Assembly (NCBI RefSeq): GCF_009362785.1
Contig: NZ_WHNQ01000006.1
Location: forward strand, 186,001 to 250,000
Reading direction: 5' to 3'
From: Paraburkholderia atlantica
GTDB lineage: Bacteria; Pseudomonadota; Gammaproteobacteria; Burkholderiales; Burkholderiaceae
DNA length: 64,000 bases
Below are positions 1 to 9,437 of this stretch, one piece after another (the stretch's first letter is position 1; the number at the start of each line of letters is the position of its first letter). The notes beneath the pieces are model-generated. The model did no database searches. It was given only the letters and a program-made list of their open reading frames with translations, and was not told the DNA's origin. A program made the translations under genes and the position numbers.

Positions 1-129
1 TGATGTCCACTGAAACGTCCCTGGATGAAAAAGAGGGTGAAGGCGCGTTGGCCAATGCTCAATTTTGACACGCGCCGCCCAATGCCGTGAGGCGGCGCTC
101 TTCAAACATGGCCGGTTCGTCTCGCGCCA

Positions 130-579
130 TCACTCCCGCGCGTTCATCGCGCGGATCACCTTGTCGAGCGCCGCGCCGAACGCGGCCCTTTCTTCTTCGT
201 CGAGACAGTCGAACATATCGCCGTTCCACTTGCGCGCGATCGGCATCACCTTGCGATACAGCGCGCGACCTTCCTGCGTCAGCGAGACCAGCACGACGCG
301 GCCGTCCGCGGCGCTCGTCTCGCGCTGCACGAGTCCCTGCCGGATCAGCGCTTCGGCTGCGCGACTCGCCTGGCTTTTGTCCAGATTGGCATGGCGTGCC
401 AGCTCCATGATCGAGAATGGTCCGAACGATCCCACCGACGCAATCACACGCGCTTCAGGCAGCGTTACGCCGAGCTTCGCCGCGTAGCGCGCGCTGATGC
501 CGCGCTCGGCCAGTTTGTTCAAAACATGCAGACGATACGTGAGGAACTGCTCGAGCCCGGCTTTGGCGGAGTCCTTCAT
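130..579 (-). CDS. MarR-family transcriptional regulator
   Basis: 149 aa with the winged-helix layout of MarR proteins. A helix-turn-helix region (FSIMELARHANLDKSQASRA, about residues 55-75) is followed by a wing containing the family-typical DGR turn (TSAADGRVVLVSLT). MarR proteins are dimeric repressors, often released by small phenolic or lipophilic ligands; the ligand here is unknown. I chose the ATG at 579 because a GGGGTGA-like ribosome site lies just upstream and the residues before it (from 630) do not look like the family. It lies 63 bp downstream of the glycerate kinase gene on the same strand, so the two may be co-transcribed. The start of any gene further left is outside the window. 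Confidence 0.85.
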   Translation of the reverse strand: MKDSAKAGLEQFLTYRLHVLNKLAERGISARYAAKLGVTLPEARVIASVGSFGPFSIMELARHANLDKSQASRAAEALIRQGLVQRETSAADGRVVLVSLTQEGRALYRKVMPIARKWNGDMFDCLDEEERAAFGAALDKVIRAMNARE

Positions 580-642
580 GGTCACCCCGTGATGAGTGGA
601 ACGGTCGTGGCGCTGTGATTGTTGCGGCAACCGTTTCGCGGG

Positions 643-1788
643 TCAACGCACGCCGTATTTCAGGCGCGTCAGCTGCTCGGCCTCGTTGGCGAGCAGGCGC
701 GCTGCGTCGCGAATCGCGACGTCGAGCGTGATCGGCCCGGGCGCCGGCGAAAAGCAGCCGCTGAAGTGTTCGGCGAGACGCGGCAGCGCGGCGGGGTCGA
801 CCGCGCCGGACAATAGCGTGGCGGGCACGCCCGCGGCTCGCGCATGCGCGCACGCAATGAAGGGCGCCTTGCCGTGCAGCGTCTGTACGTCGGAGCGGCC
901 TTCGCCGGTGATCAGCCAGTCGGCGCCGGCGAGCGCTGCGTCGAGGCCGATTTGCCGCGCGACGGTTTCCGCGCCCGGCTCGAACTGCGCGCCGAGCATG
1001 TGCAACGCGAAGCCGAGACCGCCCGCCGCGCCCGCGCCCGGCAGCTCGCGCGCGGTGCGGCCGAGCGCGGCTTCGAGCAGATCGGCGAAGCGCGCGAGCG
1101 CGGCGTCGATCGGAGCGACCTGTTCGGGCTTCACGCCTTTTTGCGGTCCGAAGACGGCGGTCGCGCCGTGCTCGCCGGTCAGCGGATTGTCGACGTCCGA
1201 CATACCGACGAACTGCGTGTCGGCAAGCCGCGCGTCGAGCAGGGACGCATCGACCCGCGCCACGCGCGCCAGCTGCTCGGGCGTGCCTTCGAGGGCGTTG
1301 CCTTGCGCGTCGAACAGTTGCAGGCCGAGGCCGGTCAGCAGGCCGGCGCCGCCGTCGTTCGTGCTGCTGCCGCCGAGCGCGACGAAAAATCGCCGCACGC
1401 CGGCGTCGAGCAGCGCGCGAATCGCTTCGCCCATGCCGCGCGTGCTGCGCGCCTCGACCGGCACGCTCATGCCGACGGGGTCCGTAATGCCGACGATTTC
1501 CGCCGTTTCGATGATTGCGCTGCCGTCCGCGAGCAAGCCCGTGAGCGCCGCGCGCGTCGGACCGGCCGCGCCGCGCACGCTAAGCGTGCGGCGCTCGCCG
1601 CCGCTCGTGAGCATTGCGTCGAGCGTGCCTTCGCCGCCGTCAGCCATCGGACAAATGCGCACGCTGGCGTCGGCGCGCGCGCGCCGGATGCCGGATGCAA
1701 TCGCCTGCGCGACCTGTTCCGCGCTGAGCGAGCCTTTGAATGAATCGGGAGCGATGACGACGACAGGCGAGGGCGACGAATTCGGCAT
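643..1788 (-). CDS. Glycerate kinase (GlxK/GarK family)
   Basis: 381 aa, normal for glycerate kinase type 1, which phosphorylates D-glycerate at the 2-position with ATP. This feeds glyoxylate and tartronate-semialdehyde breakdown into glycolysis. The N-terminus APDSFKGSLSAEQVA and the adjoining PMADGGEGTLDA are family signatures, and FVALGGSSTNDGGAG is the conserved central glycine-rich block. The start ATG at 1788 gives the expected N-terminus. A MarR regulator follows on the same strand. No tartronate semialdehyde reductase or hydroxypyruvate isomerase is nearby, so the exact source of glycerate cannot be read from context. Confidence 0.92.
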   Translation of the reverse strand: MPNSSPSPVVVIAPDSFKGSLSAEQVAQAIASGIRRARADASVRICPMADGGEGTLDAMLTSGGERRTLSVRGAAGPTRAALTGLLADGSAIIETAEIVGITDPVGMSVPVEARSTRGMGEAIRALLDAGVRRFFVALGGSSTNDGGAGLLTGLGLQLFDAQGNALEGTPEQLARVARVDASLLDARLADTQFVGMSDVDNPLTGEHGATAVFGPQKGVKPEQVAPIDAALARFADLLEAALGRTARELPGAGAAGGLGFALHMLGAQFEPGAETVARQIGLDAALAGADWLITGEGRSDVQTLHGKAPFIACAHARAAGVPATLLSGAVDPAALPRLAEHFSGCFSPAPGPITLDVAIRDAARLLANEAEQLTRLKYGVR

Positions 1789-2245
1789 GGTATCTCTGAG
1801 AGGTTTGAGTCGTTGTAAGCGGTTGCCGGAGCGGACGAAGCGACCGGCTGCGGAAGACCGGCGGTGGCGGCCCGACCGAGTGCGTTAGCTTATCAGCATG
1901 GGGGCGTCGGCTGAATATGTCGAAAGGCATAGGCGGGATCGCTGCAAACTGGCTAGCCACGCCAGCGGCAAACAGCGCTCGCTGTGCCAAAACTACCCGA
2001 AAATGACCCTCAAAACGCGCAGAATGCAGGGAAAACTCGATGCATTCATCGAATCCCGGCTAGGCGCGCAAATAGTTTGCTAAAATATTCGGCTCTTTGG
2101 ACTCAACCGTGCTGCCGGCGGCCTGCAAGCCCGCGGCGCAGGTGCGTGATCGATGCAATCGGCGCAAATCGATGCGAAGCGACATCGACGGGCAGCACGG
2201 AGAAGATAACTGATTCGCTCGAATAATTTTAGGACGATTGAAGCC
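1789..2245. other. Intergenic region between glycerate kinase and tig
   Basis: About 457 bases between divergent genes, with no coding region I can support. It must hold the promoters of the minus-strand glycerate kinase and of tig. The clearest signal is an extended -10 for tig at 2078-2086. The last 150 bases form a long tig leader containing an AATAATTTTAGGACGATT stretch before the tig ATG at 2246. Confidence 0.6.
2078..2086 (+). promoter_or_regulatory. Candidate extended -10 promoter of tig
   Basis: TGCTAAAAT matches an extended sigma-70 -10 element (TGn plus TAAAAT). It lies about 160 bp before the tig start. No good -35 hexamer is seen 17 bp upstream, which fits the extended -10 class. 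This is a prediction from sequence only. Confidence 0.4.
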
Positions 2246-3592
2246 ATGGCTAACGTTGTTGAAAACCTCGGCAAGCTCGAACGCCGCGTGACGATTTCCC
2301 TGCCGAAGGATGCCGTGCAGAAGGAAGTGGATTCGCGTATCCGTCAACTCGCGAAGAACGTGCGCATGCCGGGTTTCCGCCCGGGCAAGGTGCCGCTCAA
2401 GATGGTGACGCAACAGTATTCGGGCCAGGTGGAAGCCGAAGTGCTGAGCGACAAGGTCGGCAAGGAATTCTTCGACATCAGCCGCGCCGAAAACCTGCGT
2501 GTCGCGGGTCAGCCGAGCTTCGCGCCGAAGACCGACGCCGCTGAAGGCAGCTACGCGTTCGACGCAACCTTCGAGGTGTATCCGGAAGTGAAGCTGGGCG
2601 ACGTCGCCACGGCGGAAATCGAGCGCACCACGACCAGCATCAGCGAAGCGGAAATCGACCGCACGCTGGACATCCTGCGCAAGCAGCGCGTGCACTTCCA
2701 CGCTCGCGGCGAAGCCGGCGAGCACGGCGACGGCGGCGCGGACACGGCCGCCAAAGACGGCGACCGCGTGACGGTCGACTTCGTCGGCAAGATCGACGGT
2801 GAAGCATTCCAGGGCGGTAGCGCCGAAGACTTCAGCTTCGTCCTCGGCGAAGGCCGCATGCTGCCGGAATTCGAAAAAGCGGCGCTTGGCCTGAAGGTCG
2901 GCGAAGCGAAGGAATTCGACCTGAAGTTCCCGGACGACTACCACGGCAAGGAAGTGGCGGGCAAGACGGCGCAATTCACGATCACGATGAAGAAGATCGA
3001 ATGGCCGCATCTGCCGGAAGTCGACGGCGAATTCGCGAAGTCGCTGGGCATCCAGGACGGCGATCTGACCAAGATGCGCGCCGAAATCAAGGACAACCTC
3101 GAGCGCGAAGCGAAGCGCCGCACGCAAGCCATCGTCAAGAACCAGGTGATGGACGCGCTGCTGAAGATTTCGGAACTCGACGTGCCGAACGCGCTGATCG
3201 AACAAGATCAGGAACGCCTCGTCGCGATGGCTCGCCAGGATCTGGAGCAGCGTGGCGTGCCGAACGCGAAGGACGCGCCGATCCCGGCTGCGATGTTCAA
3301 GGAGCAGGCTGAGCGCCGCGTCAAGCTGGGCCTCGTGTTGGCCGAACTCGTGAAGGCGAATGAACTGCAGGCGAAGCCGGAGCAGATCCGTGCCGAAGTC
3401 GACGAATTCGCGAAAAGCTACGAAGACCCGAAGGAAGTCGTCCGCTGGTATTATTCGAACCAGCAACGTCTTGCTGAAATGGAAGCGTATGTCGTTGAAG
3501 CTAACGTCGTCGAATTCGTCCTCAGCAAGGCCAAGGTGACGGACAAGGAAGTGAGCTTCGAGGAACTGGCAAGCGCAACGGCGCAAGCGTAA
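2246..3592 (+). CDS. tig: Trigger factor, ribosome-associated chaperone and prolyl isomerase
   Basis: 448 aa, the usual length for trigger factor, the first chaperone to meet nascent chains at the ribosome exit tunnel. The ribosome-binding signature GFRPGKVP is at residues 43-50. The FKBP-type isomerase domain sits around residues 160-245 ([15 protein letters not shown] onward), followed by the helical C-terminal chaperone arms. Compared with the E. coli protein there is a short Gly/Asp/His-rich insertion ([12 protein letters not shown], near residues 153-164) before the isomerase domain. It opens the tig-clpP-clpX-lon block and is closed by a strong hairpin terminator, so it is probably transcribed separately from clpP. 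Confidence 0.98.
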   Translation: MANVVENLGKLERRVTISLPKDAVQKEVDSRIRQLAKNVRMPGFRPGKVPLKMVTQQYSGQVEAEVLSDKVGKEFFDISRAENLRVAGQPSFAPKTDAAEGSYAFDATFEVYPEVKLGDVATAEIERTTTSISEAEIDRTLDILRKQRVHFHARGEAGEHGDGGADTAAKDGDRVTVDFVGKIDGEAFQGGSAEDFSFVLGEGRMLPEFEKAALGLKVGEAKEFDLKFPDDYHGKEVAGKTAQFTITMKKIEWPHLPEVDGEFAKSLGIQDGDLTKMRAEIKDNLEREAKRRTQAIVKNQVMDALLKISELDVPNALIEQDQERLVAMARQDLEQRGVPNAKDAPIPAAMFKEQAERRVKLGLVLAELVKANELQAKPEQIRAEVDEFAKSYEDPKEVVRWYYSNQQRLAEMEAYVVEANVVEFVLSKAKVTDKEVSFEELASATAQA

Positions 3593-3603
3593 GCGTCGCT
3601 GCA

Positions 3604-3652
3604 ACGGCGTGCCGGCTGTCGGAGCGACCGACGGCCCGCACGCCGTTTTTTT
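3604..3652 (+). terminator. Rho-independent terminator after tig
   Basis: ACGGCGTGC pairs with GCACGCCGT around an internally paired loop, followed by seven T. It begins 11 bases after the tig stop codon. Confidence 0.8.
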
Positions 3653-3751
3653 GCGCCGCAACAATGTGTGACGTATCGGACCCGGTCGTACGTCGCACAT
3701 CAAGACGGCACTTGAATACGGGCTCGTCGCACCAACCTGTGTCCAGCAGCT

Positions 3752-3766
3752 AATATTCAGAATATT
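3752..3766 (+). promoter_or_regulatory. 15-bp perfect palindrome upstream of clpP
   Basis: AATATTC-A-GAATATT, 20 bp before the clpP ATG and just ahead of its AAGGA ribosome site (3774-3778). The sequence also contains a TAATAT -10-like hexamer (3751-3756), so it may overlap the clpP promoter. A CTTGAA element resembling a sigma-32 -35 lies at 3711-3716, but no convincing matching -10 was found. Confidence 0.35.
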
Positions 3767-3786
3767 TCCAGACAAGGATCCATTGC

Positions 3787-4440
3787 ATGACCTTTCGCGC
3801 CCAAATGCTGGACACGTTGACCTCCCAGTCGTCCCGGGATCTCGAAGCGCAGGCACTCGGTCTGGTGCCGATCGTCGTGGAAACGAGCGGCCGGGGCGAG
3901 CGTTCGTATGATATTTATTCGCGTCTGCTGAAGGAACGCATCGTGTTCCTCGTGGGCGAAGTGAACGACCAGACAGCGAATCTGGTGGTTGCGCAGATGC
4001 TGTTTCTCGAAAGCGAGAATCCGGACAAGGACATCTACTTCTACATCAACAGCCCGGGCGGCTCCGTGTCTGCCGGTATGGCGATCTACGATACCATGCA
4101 GTTCATCAAGCCGGACGTCTCGACCCTTTGCATGGGCCTCGCGGCGAGCATGGGCGCGTTCCTGCTCGCGGCCGGCGCGAAGGGCAAGCGTTTCGCGCTG
4201 CCGAATTCGCGCGTGATGATCCACCAGCCGCTGGGCGGCGCGCGCGGTCAGGCATCGGACATCGAAATTCAGGCGCGCGAAATCCTGTACCTGAAGGATC
4301 GGCTGAATCATCTGCTCGCGCATCACACCGGTCAGCCCGTCGAGCGTATCGCGCGGGACACCGACCGCGACAATTTCATGTCTGGCGATGACGCGCAGGC
4401 GTACGGCCTTGTCGATCAAGTGGCGCACAAGCGTCCTTGA
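3787..4440 (+). CDS. clpP: ATP-dependent Clp protease proteolytic subunit
   Basis: 217 aa serine peptidase that forms the double heptameric chamber used by ClpX and ClpA. The catalytic triad is visible as Ser121 (in GLAASMGAF), His146 (in VMIHQPLG) and Asp195 (in DTDRDNF). The N-terminal stretch before residue 30 includes the short propeptide region typical of proteobacterial ClpP. AAGGA at 3774-3778 supports the chosen ATG. clpX follows after 196 bp and the two products form one complex. The inverted repeat between them suggests the pair is not simply one uninterrupted transcript. Confidence 0.98.
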   Translation: MTFRAQMLDTLTSQSSRDLEAQALGLVPIVVETSGRGERSYDIYSRLLKERIVFLVGEVNDQTANLVVAQMLFLESENPDKDIYFYINSPGGSVSAGMAIYDTMQFIKPDVSTLCMGLAASMGAFLLAAGAKGKRFALPNSRVMIHQPLGGARGQASDIEIQAREILYLKDRLNHLLAHHTGQPVERIARDTDRDNFMSGDDAQAYGLVDQVAHKRP

Positions 4441-4446
4441 TCTGGT

Positions 4447-4490
4447 ACGGTTTTGCCACGCTGTTTTGCCCATTGTTGCGGCAAAACCGT
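4447..4490 (+). promoter_or_regulatory. Perfect 11-bp inverted repeat between clpP and clpX
   Basis: ACGGTTTTGCC at 4447-4457 pairs exactly with GGCAAAACCGT at 4480-4490 across a 22-base spacer that repeats the GTTTTGCC core (4463-4470). No T tract follows, so it is not a classical terminator. It could be an attenuator, an mRNA processing or stabilising hairpin, or a protein-binding site. Confidence 0.55.
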
Positions 4491-4636
4491 CATCGGGCCG
4501 GTGGTGAATGTTCAACTTCCGTCCGGGCGTCTGCGGCAAGCGCCGTTATCGTGCTCACTAGCCCTGCCGCGCCCAAACTGCGTGGTGGGGGCAAACGGCG
4601 TATTATGTAATCCGGTGTCCGGAGGCTCACACATCT

Positions 4637-5908
4637 ATGGCGGACAAGAAAGGTTCTAACAGCGAAAAGCTGTTGTATTGCTCGTTTTGCGGCAAGAGCC
4701 AGCATGAGGTCAAGAAACTGATTGCTGGCCCGTCGGTATTCATCTGCGATGAATGTATCGATCTATGCAACGAAATCATTCGTGACGAGGCTGCAGGCGC
4801 GGGCATCGAGGCGGGCTTGTCCAAGTCCGACCTGCCGACTCCGCAGGAAATTCGCGAAATTCTCGACCAGTACGTGATCGGTCAGGAACGCGCGAAGAAA
4901 ATCCTCGCTGTCGCGGTCTACAACCACTACAAGCGTCTCAAGCATCTCGACAAGAAGGATGAAATCGAGCTGTCGAAGAGCAACATCCTGCTGATCGGTC
5001 CGACCGGCTCTGGCAAGACGCTGCTCGCGCAGACGCTCGCACGCCTTCTGAACGTGCCGTTCGTGATCGCCGACGCGACCACGTTGACGGAAGCCGGCTA
5101 TGTCGGTGAAGACGTCGAGAACATCATTCAGAAGCTGCTGCAGAATTGTAATTATGAGGTGGACAAGGCCCAGCGCGGCATTGTCTACATCGACGAGATC
5201 GACAAGATCAGCCGCAAGTCCGACAACCCGTCCATCACGCGCGACGTGTCGGGCGAGGGCGTCCAGCAGGCTCTACTGAAGCTGGTCGAAGGCACGATGG
5301 CGTCGGTGCCGCCGCAAGGTGGCCGTAAGCATCCGAACCAGGACTTCATCCAGGTCGATACGACCAACATCCTGTTTATTTGCGGCGGCGCTTTCGACGG
5401 TCTGGAAAAAGTCATCGTCGACCGTACCGAGAAGACCGGCATCGGTTTTGGCGCCAGCGTGAAGAGCAAGCAGGACCGCGACGCGGGCGAAGTGTTGCGT
5501 GAAGTGGAGCCGGAAGATCTGATCAAGTTCGGCCTGATTCCAGAACTGATCGGCCGTCTGCCGGTAGTCGCCACGCTCGGCAAGCTCGACGAAGCCGCGC
5601 TGATGAAGATTCTCGTCGAACCGAAGAATGCGCTGGTCAAGCAGTATCACAAGCTCTTCAGTATGGAGCGAGTCGAACTGGAAATTCGTCCAGCCGCGCT
5701 GCAGGCCGTGGCGCGCAAGGCGATCCGCCGCAAGACCGGGGCGCGAGGCCTGCGTTCGATTCTGGAACAGGCGTTGCTCGATGTGATGTACGACCTTCCG
5801 CAAATGAAAGGTGTCAGCAAGGTCATCATCGACGACAACGTTATCGACGGCGACGGCAAACCGCTGCTGATCTACGAAGACGCGCCGAAGGTCGCGGGTT
5901 CGAACTGA
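4637..5908 (+). CDS. clpX: ATP-dependent unfoldase subunit of ClpXP
   Basis: 423 aa AAA+ unfoldase. The N-terminal zinc-binding domain has Cys15, Cys18, Cys37 and Cys40, which recognises adaptors and substrates. Walker A is GPTGSGKT (residues 121-128) and Walker B is IVYIDEIDK (about 182-190). The RKH pore loop appears as [13 protein letters not shown] at 4621-4625 precedes the ATG. A TATTAT -10-like hexamer at 4602-4607 suggests clpX also has its own promoter. It is followed directly by a strong terminator. Confidence 0.98.
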   Translation: MADKKGSNSEKLLYCSFCGKSQHEVKKLIAGPSVFICDECIDLCNEIIRDEAAGAGIEAGLSKSDLPTPQEIREILDQYVIGQERAKKILAVAVYNHYKRLKHLDKKDEIELSKSNILLIGPTGSGKTLLAQTLARLLNVPFVIADATTLTEAGYVGEDVENIIQKLLQNCNYEVDKAQRGIVYIDEIDKISRKSDNPSITRDVSGEGVQQALLKLVEGTMASVPPQGGRKHPNQDFIQVDTTNILFICGGAFDGLEKVIVDRTEKTGIGFGASVKSKQDRDAGEVLREVEPEDLIKFGLIPELIGRLPVVATLGKLDEAALMKILVEPKNALVKQYHKLFSMERVELEIRPAALQAVARKAIRRKTGARGLRSILEQALLDVMYDLPQMKGVSKVIIDDNVIDGDGKPLLIYEDAPKVAGSN

Positions 5909-5926
5909 TCGGCTTTCGAGTTCTGC

Positions 5927-5960
5927 AAAAAGCCGTTCATGGCGACGTGAACGGCTTTTT
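5927..5960 (+). terminator. Rho-independent terminator after clpX
   Basis: AAAAAGCCGTTCA and TGAACGGCTTTTT form a perfect stem with an 8-base loop and a T run, 18 bases after the clpX stop. Confidence 0.9.
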
Positions 5961-5997
5961 CGTTTATCGTGTGGTCAGGCTGGTTGTTCTCAACTAT

Positions 5998-6027
5998 GGA
6001 GTCACTGAACCTTCGGAGTCACTGAAC
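5998..6027 (+). repeat. Two 13-bp direct repeats upstream of lon
   Basis: GGAGTCACTGAAC occurs at 5998-6010 and again at 6015-6027, a 17-bp period, in the short gap between the clpX terminator and lon. The bases following each copy are also similar (CTTC and TTTTC). The location suggests a regulator site or a local duplication in the lon promoter. Confidence 0.7.
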
Positions 6028-6045
6028 TTTTCCCACACGCGGAGG

Positions 6046-6073
6046 CTTGCAATATTTTCTGCTGGCCTCACCT
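6046..6073 (+). promoter_or_regulatory. lon: Candidate heat-shock (sigma-32) promoter of lon
   Basis: CTTGCAA (6046-6052), then 13 bases, then CCTCACCT (6066-6073) resembles the sigma-32 pattern CTTGAAA - CCCCATNT (6 of 7 and about 6 of 8 matches). It lies 36 bp before the lon ATG. lon is a heat-shock gene in E. coli, which makes this plausible but unproven. Confidence 0.4.
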
Positions 6074-6108
6074 ATCGAACGAACTGATTCCACTCATGGG
6101 GAAATGAA

Positions 6109-8529
6109 ATGTCAGGAACCCAACTCCTCCCGCCGGAACGCATTACGCTGCCGCTGCTCCCGCTGCGCGACGTAGTCGTATTCCCGCACATGGTGATTCC
6201 GCTCTTCGTAGGCCGCCCGAAGTCGATCAAGGCTCTCGAAGCAGCGATGGAAGGCGGCAAGCACATCATGCTCGTCGCCCAGAAAACGGCTGCGAAAGAC
6301 GAGCCGACCGAAAAGGACATGTACGAAGTAGGGTGTATCGCCAACATCCTGCAGATGCTGAAGCTGCCTGACGGTACCGTGAAGGTGCTCGTCGAAGGCT
6401 TGCAGCGCGCGAAGACGCTTTCCATCGAAGAACAGGAAACGCAGTTCTCGTGCGAAGTCATGCCGCTCGAACCCGACCACGCCGACAGCGCTGAAACCGA
6501 AGCGCTGCGTCGCGCGATCGTGTCGCAGTTCGACCAGTATGTGAAGCTGAACAAGAAGATCCCGCCGGAAATCCTGACCTCCCTGTCGGGTATCGACGAA
6601 GCCGGACGTCTCGCGGACACGATCGCGGCGCATCTGCCGCTCAAGCTCGATCAGAAGCAGCACATCCTCGAGATGTTCCCCGTGATCGAGCGACTCGAGC
6701 ATCTGCTCGCGCAACTCGAAGCCGAGATCGACATCCTGCAGGTTGAAAAGCGCATCCGTGGGCGCGTGAAGCGTCAGATGGAGAAGAGCCAGCGCGAGTA
6801 CTACCTGAACGAACAGGTCAAGGCGATCCAGAAGGAACTCGGCGAAGGTGAAGAGGGTGCGGACCTCGAGGAACTCGAAAAGCGCATCACCGCTGCCCGC
6901 ATGCCGAAGGAAGCGAAAAAGAAGGCCGACGCGGAGCTTAAGAAGCTCAAGCTGATGTCGCCGATGTCGGCGGAAGCGACGGTCGTGCGCAACTACATCG
7001 ACACGCTGATCGGCTTGCCGTGGCGCAAGAAGAGCAAGGTCAACAACGATCTGTCGAATGCCGAGCGCGTGCTCGACGAAGACCACTTCGGTCTCGAGAA
7101 GGTGAAGGAACGCATTCTCGAGTATCTCGCGGTCCAGCAACGTGTCGACAAGGTCAAGGCACCGATCCTGTGCCTCGTTGGGCCTCCGGGTGTCGGTAAG
7201 ACTTCGCTCGGCCAGTCAATCGCGCGCGCGACGAACCGCAAGTTCGTGCGCATGGCATTGGGCGGCGTACGCGACGAAGCCGAGATTCGCGGCCACCGCC
7301 GTACGTACATTGGTTCGATGCCGGGCAAGATCCTGCAAAGCCTGACCAAGGTCGGCGTGCGCAATCCGCTTTTCCTGCTCGACGAAGTCGACAAGATGGG
7401 CCAGGATTTCCGCGGCGATCCGTCGTCGGCCCTGCTCGAAGTGCTCGATCCAGAACAGAACCATACGTTTGCCGATCACTACGTCGAAGTCGATTTCGAT
7501 CTGTCGGACGTGATGTTCGTTGCGACGTCGAACTCGTTGAACATTCCGCCGCCGCTGCTTGACCGGATGGAAGTGATCCGTCTGTCTGGCTATACGGAGG
7601 ACGAGAAGGTCAGCATCGCGCAGCGTTATCTGTTGCCGAAGCAGAAGAAGAACAACGGCCTCAAGGATGGTGAGGTCGATGTGACTGAATCCGCGATCCG
7701 CGACATCATTCGCTACTACACGCGTGAAGCGGGCGTGCGTTCGCTCGAGCGTGAAGTGTCGAAGATTTGCCGCAAAGTCGTGAAGATGCTTCTGCTGAAG
7801 AAGGCGGAGGGCGCAGTGAAGGTCGACGGTAGCAACCTCGACACGTTCCTCGGCGTGCGCAAGTACGACTTCGGTCTGGCCGCGAAGGAAAATCAGGTAG
7901 GCCAGGTCACGGGTCTCGCGTGGACGGAAGTGGGCGGTGATCTGCTGACTATCGAAGCCGCAGTGATGCCGGGCAAGGGTAATGTGATCCGCACGGGTTC
8001 GCTCGGCGACGTGATGAAGGAATCCGTCGAAGCGGCGCGCTCGGTGGTGCGTTCGCGTTCGCGTCGTCTTGGCATCAAGGACGAAGCGTTCGACAAGCAG
8101 GACATTCACATTCACGTGCCGGAAGGCGCGACGCCGAAAGATGGTCCCTCGGCCGGTATCGCGATGACGACCGCGCTGGTGTCGGTGTTGACCGGTATTC
8201 CGGTGCGCGCCGATGTCGCGATGACGGGCGAAATCACGTTACGTGGCGAAGTCCTGCCCATCGGCGGCCTGAAGGAGAAACTGCTCGCGGCGCATCGCGG
8301 TGGCATCAAGCTGGTGCTGATTCCGGAAGAAAACGTCAAGGACTTGACGGAGATTCCGGACAACGTGAAGAACGCGATCGAAATCGTGCCGGTCCGCTGG
8401 ATCGACAAGGTGCTCGAACTTGCGCTCGAACGTGTGCCGCAGGCGTTGCCGGAAGAAGAGCCGAAGCCTTCGGCGCCGGTTGGGGCCGAGCCGGGCAAGG
8501 ATGCTGCGACGGACGTCGTCAAGCACTGA
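6109..8529 (+). CDS. lon: ATP-dependent protease La
   Basis: 806 aa LonA protease that degrades misfolded and specific regulatory proteins. The N-terminal LAN substrate-binding domain (residues 10-205) is followed by a coiled-coil region, the AAA+ module with Walker A GPPGVGKT at 358-365, and the C-terminal protease domain. The catalytic dyad is Ser681 (in DGPSAGIA) and Lys724 (in [13 protein letters not shown]), offset by two from E. coli numbering. The C-terminal tail (from about 785) is acidic and proline-rich. It has its own promoter region and is followed by a terminator. Confidence 0.98.
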   Translation: MSGTQLLPPERITLPLLPLRDVVVFPHMVIPLFVGRPKSIKALEAAMEGGKHIMLVAQKTAAKDEPTEKDMYEVGCIANILQMLKLPDGTVKVLVEGLQRAKTLSIEEQETQFSCEVMPLEPDHADSAETEALRRAIVSQFDQYVKLNKKIPPEILTSLSGIDEAGRLADTIAAHLPLKLDQKQHILEMFPVIERLEHLLAQLEAEIDILQVEKRIRGRVKRQMEKSQREYYLNEQVKAIQKELGEGEEGADLEELEKRITAARMPKEAKKKADAELKKLKLMSPMSAEATVVRNYIDTLIGLPWRKKSKVNNDLSNAERVLDEDHFGLEKVKERILEYLAVQQRVDKVKAPILCLVGPPGVGKTSLGQSIARATNRKFVRMALGGVRDEAEIRGHRRTYIGSMPGKILQSLTKVGVRNPLFLLDEVDKMGQDFRGDPSSALLEVLDPEQNHTFADHYVEVDFDLSDVMFVATSNSLNIPPPLLDRMEVIRLSGYTEDEKVSIAQRYLLPKQKKNNGLKDGEVDVTESAIRDIIRYYTREAGVRSLEREVSKICRKVVKMLLLKKAEGAVKVDGSNLDTFLGVRKYDFGLAAKENQVGQVTGLAWTEVGGDLLTIEAAVMPGKGNVIRTGSLGDVMKESVEAARSVVRSRSRRLGIKDEAFDKQDIHIHVPEGATPKDGPSAGIAMTTALVSVLTGIPVRADVAMTGEITLRGEVLPIGGLKEKLLAAHRGGIKLVLIPEENVKDLTEIPDNVKNAIEIVPVRWIDKVLELALERVPQALPEEEPKPSAPVGAEPGKDAATDVVKH

Positions 8530-8596
8530 GGTCCGAAGCGCATCAGAATCCGCTGACGCAAAAGCGTTCTACAGCACGATTGTTCGCTGAAACAGA

Positions 8597-8626
8597 AAAC
8601 CCGCGGTCAAGGCCGCGGGTTTTTTA
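8597..8626 (+). terminator. Rho-independent terminator after lon
   Basis: AAAACCCGCGG - TCAAGG - CCGCGGGTTTTTT is a perfect stem with a 6-base loop and a T run. Confidence 0.88.
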
Positions 8627-8730
8627 TTGCCCGCACGACTTTGTCGCTGGCCGCATCGCCAGTTTTGCCGCTGCAACATACTGCGTCGAAAGTGCCGCTC
8701 TAAAATCACCCCGATCAGGCTCAACCCCGG

Positions 8731-8759
8731 TTGACACAAGGGTTTCGGCCGCTTCTAAT
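8731..8759 (+). promoter_or_regulatory. hupB: Sigma-70 promoter of hupB
   Basis: TTGACA (8731-8736), a 17-base spacer and TCTAAT (8754-8759) give a perfect -35 and a 5-of-6 -10. The expected start of transcription is near 8766, giving a leader of about 87 bases. This is the best-matching promoter I noticed in the window. Confidence 0.75.
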
Positions 8760-8769
8760 GGGGCGGCCT

Positions 8770-8785
8770 GGCGTTATATAACGCC
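8770..8785 (+). promoter_or_regulatory. 16-bp palindrome at the hupB transcription start
   Basis: GGCGTTATATAACGCC is perfectly self-complementary and begins about 4 bases after the predicted start site. It is flanked by GGCC on both sides (8765-8768 and 8786-8789). It could be an operator, possibly for HU or another nucleoid protein, or a 5' hairpin stabilising the abundant HU message. Confidence 0.6.
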
Positions 8786-8852
8786 GGCCGCGTGACGGGA
8801 GGTGCTGGAAAGCACTGTCACGATTGCCAATAAACATTCACGGGGGTTTTGA

Positions 8853-9125
8853 ATGAACAAGACGGAATTGATCGATCACATCGCACAGCAAGCCGACATT
8901 TCGAAGGCTGCGGCGGGCCGTGCACTCGATGCAGTCATCGCCGGCGTCAAAAGCACGTTGAAGAAGGGCGGATCGGTCACGCTGGTCGGCTTTGGCACGT
9001 TCGCGGTCGGCAAGCGCACCGCGCGCACCGGCCGCAATCCGCGCACGGGCGCTGCGATCAAAATCAAGGCGGCAAAAGTTCCTAAATTTAGGCCTGGCAA
9101 AGCGCTGAAGGATGCGCTAAACTAA
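8853..9125 (+). CDS. hupB: DNA-binding protein HU
   Basis: 90 aa HU-type histone-like protein, which bends and compacts DNA as a dimer. It starts [18 protein letters not shown]. The DNA-binding beta arm carries the signature [20 protein letters not shown], with the proline that intercalates DNA within RNPRTG. The end [13 protein letters not shown] is canonical. A GGGGG ribosome site (8842-8846) precedes the ATG. The lon-hupB order is conserved in many proteobacteria. Two tRNA genes follow. Confidence 0.97.
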   Translation: MNKTELIDHIAQQADISKAAAGRALDAVIAGVKSTLKKGGSVTLVGFGTFAVGKRTARTGRNPRTGAAIKIKAAKVPKFRPGKALKDALN

Positions 9126-9228
9126 CGGGCTTGCTGCTTGAGGAAATTGCTTGACCCGATTGCATAATGATTGATCGGGAGGGCGGCGGCAAGGCAGAAA
9201 ACACACATCAAGCCCTGAATCACGAAAC

Positions 9229-9304
9229 GGGTGCTTAGCTCAGTTGGTAGAGCGGCGCCCTTACAAGGCGTAGGTCGGGAGTTCGAGCCTCTCAGCACCC
9301 ACCA
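9229..9304 (+). tRNA. tRNA-Val (anticodon UAC)
   Basis: 76 bases including an encoded CCA end. The acceptor stem GGGTGCT pairs with AGCACCC. The anticodon loop CTTACAA gives UAC at 9262-9264, reading valine GUA/GUG. The T arm contains GTTCGAG. It forms a two-gene tRNA cluster with the downstream tRNA-Asp. Confidence 0.96.
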
Positions 9305-9352
9305 GTTTCAGATTCGGCGGCCGTGTTTTTCAGTAGCAAGAGCGCAGTAAAA

Positions 9353-9429
9353 GGAGTGGTAGTTCAGTCGGTTAGAATACCGGCCTGTCACGCCGGGGGT
9401 CGCGGGTTCGAGTCCCGTCCACTCCGCCA
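9353..9429 (+). tRNA. tRNA-Asp (anticodon GUC)
   Basis: 77 bases including CCA. The acceptor stem GGAGTGG pairs with CCACTCC. The anticodon GTC is at 9387-9389 and the T arm contains GGTTCGAGTCC. It lies 48 bases after tRNA-Val and before a terminator, so the two are probably one transcript. Confidence 0.96.
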
Positions 9430-9437
9430 GTATCCAC

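Larger units (their letters stand above)
8530..8852. other. Intergenic region between lon and hupB
   Basis: 323 bases without a gene. It holds the lon terminator (8597-8626), a strong sigma-70 promoter for hupB (8731-8759) and a 16-bp perfect palindrome (8770-8785) in the predicted hupB leader. Confidence 0.8.

Noticed and set aside
3..68. Short open frame at the left edge
   Set aside because: It could be the end of a gene outside the window or chance. With only 22 codons and no recognisable motif it cannot be called.
2060..3856. Long minus-strand open frame across tig and its flanks
   Set aside because: It covers the complete tig gene and its terminator, and its composition is that of an antisense shadow.
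9229..9429. tRNA pair as an integration site of a genomic island
   Set aside because: No integrase follows and no repeated tRNA 3' end was seen; the flanking genes keep the usual order.
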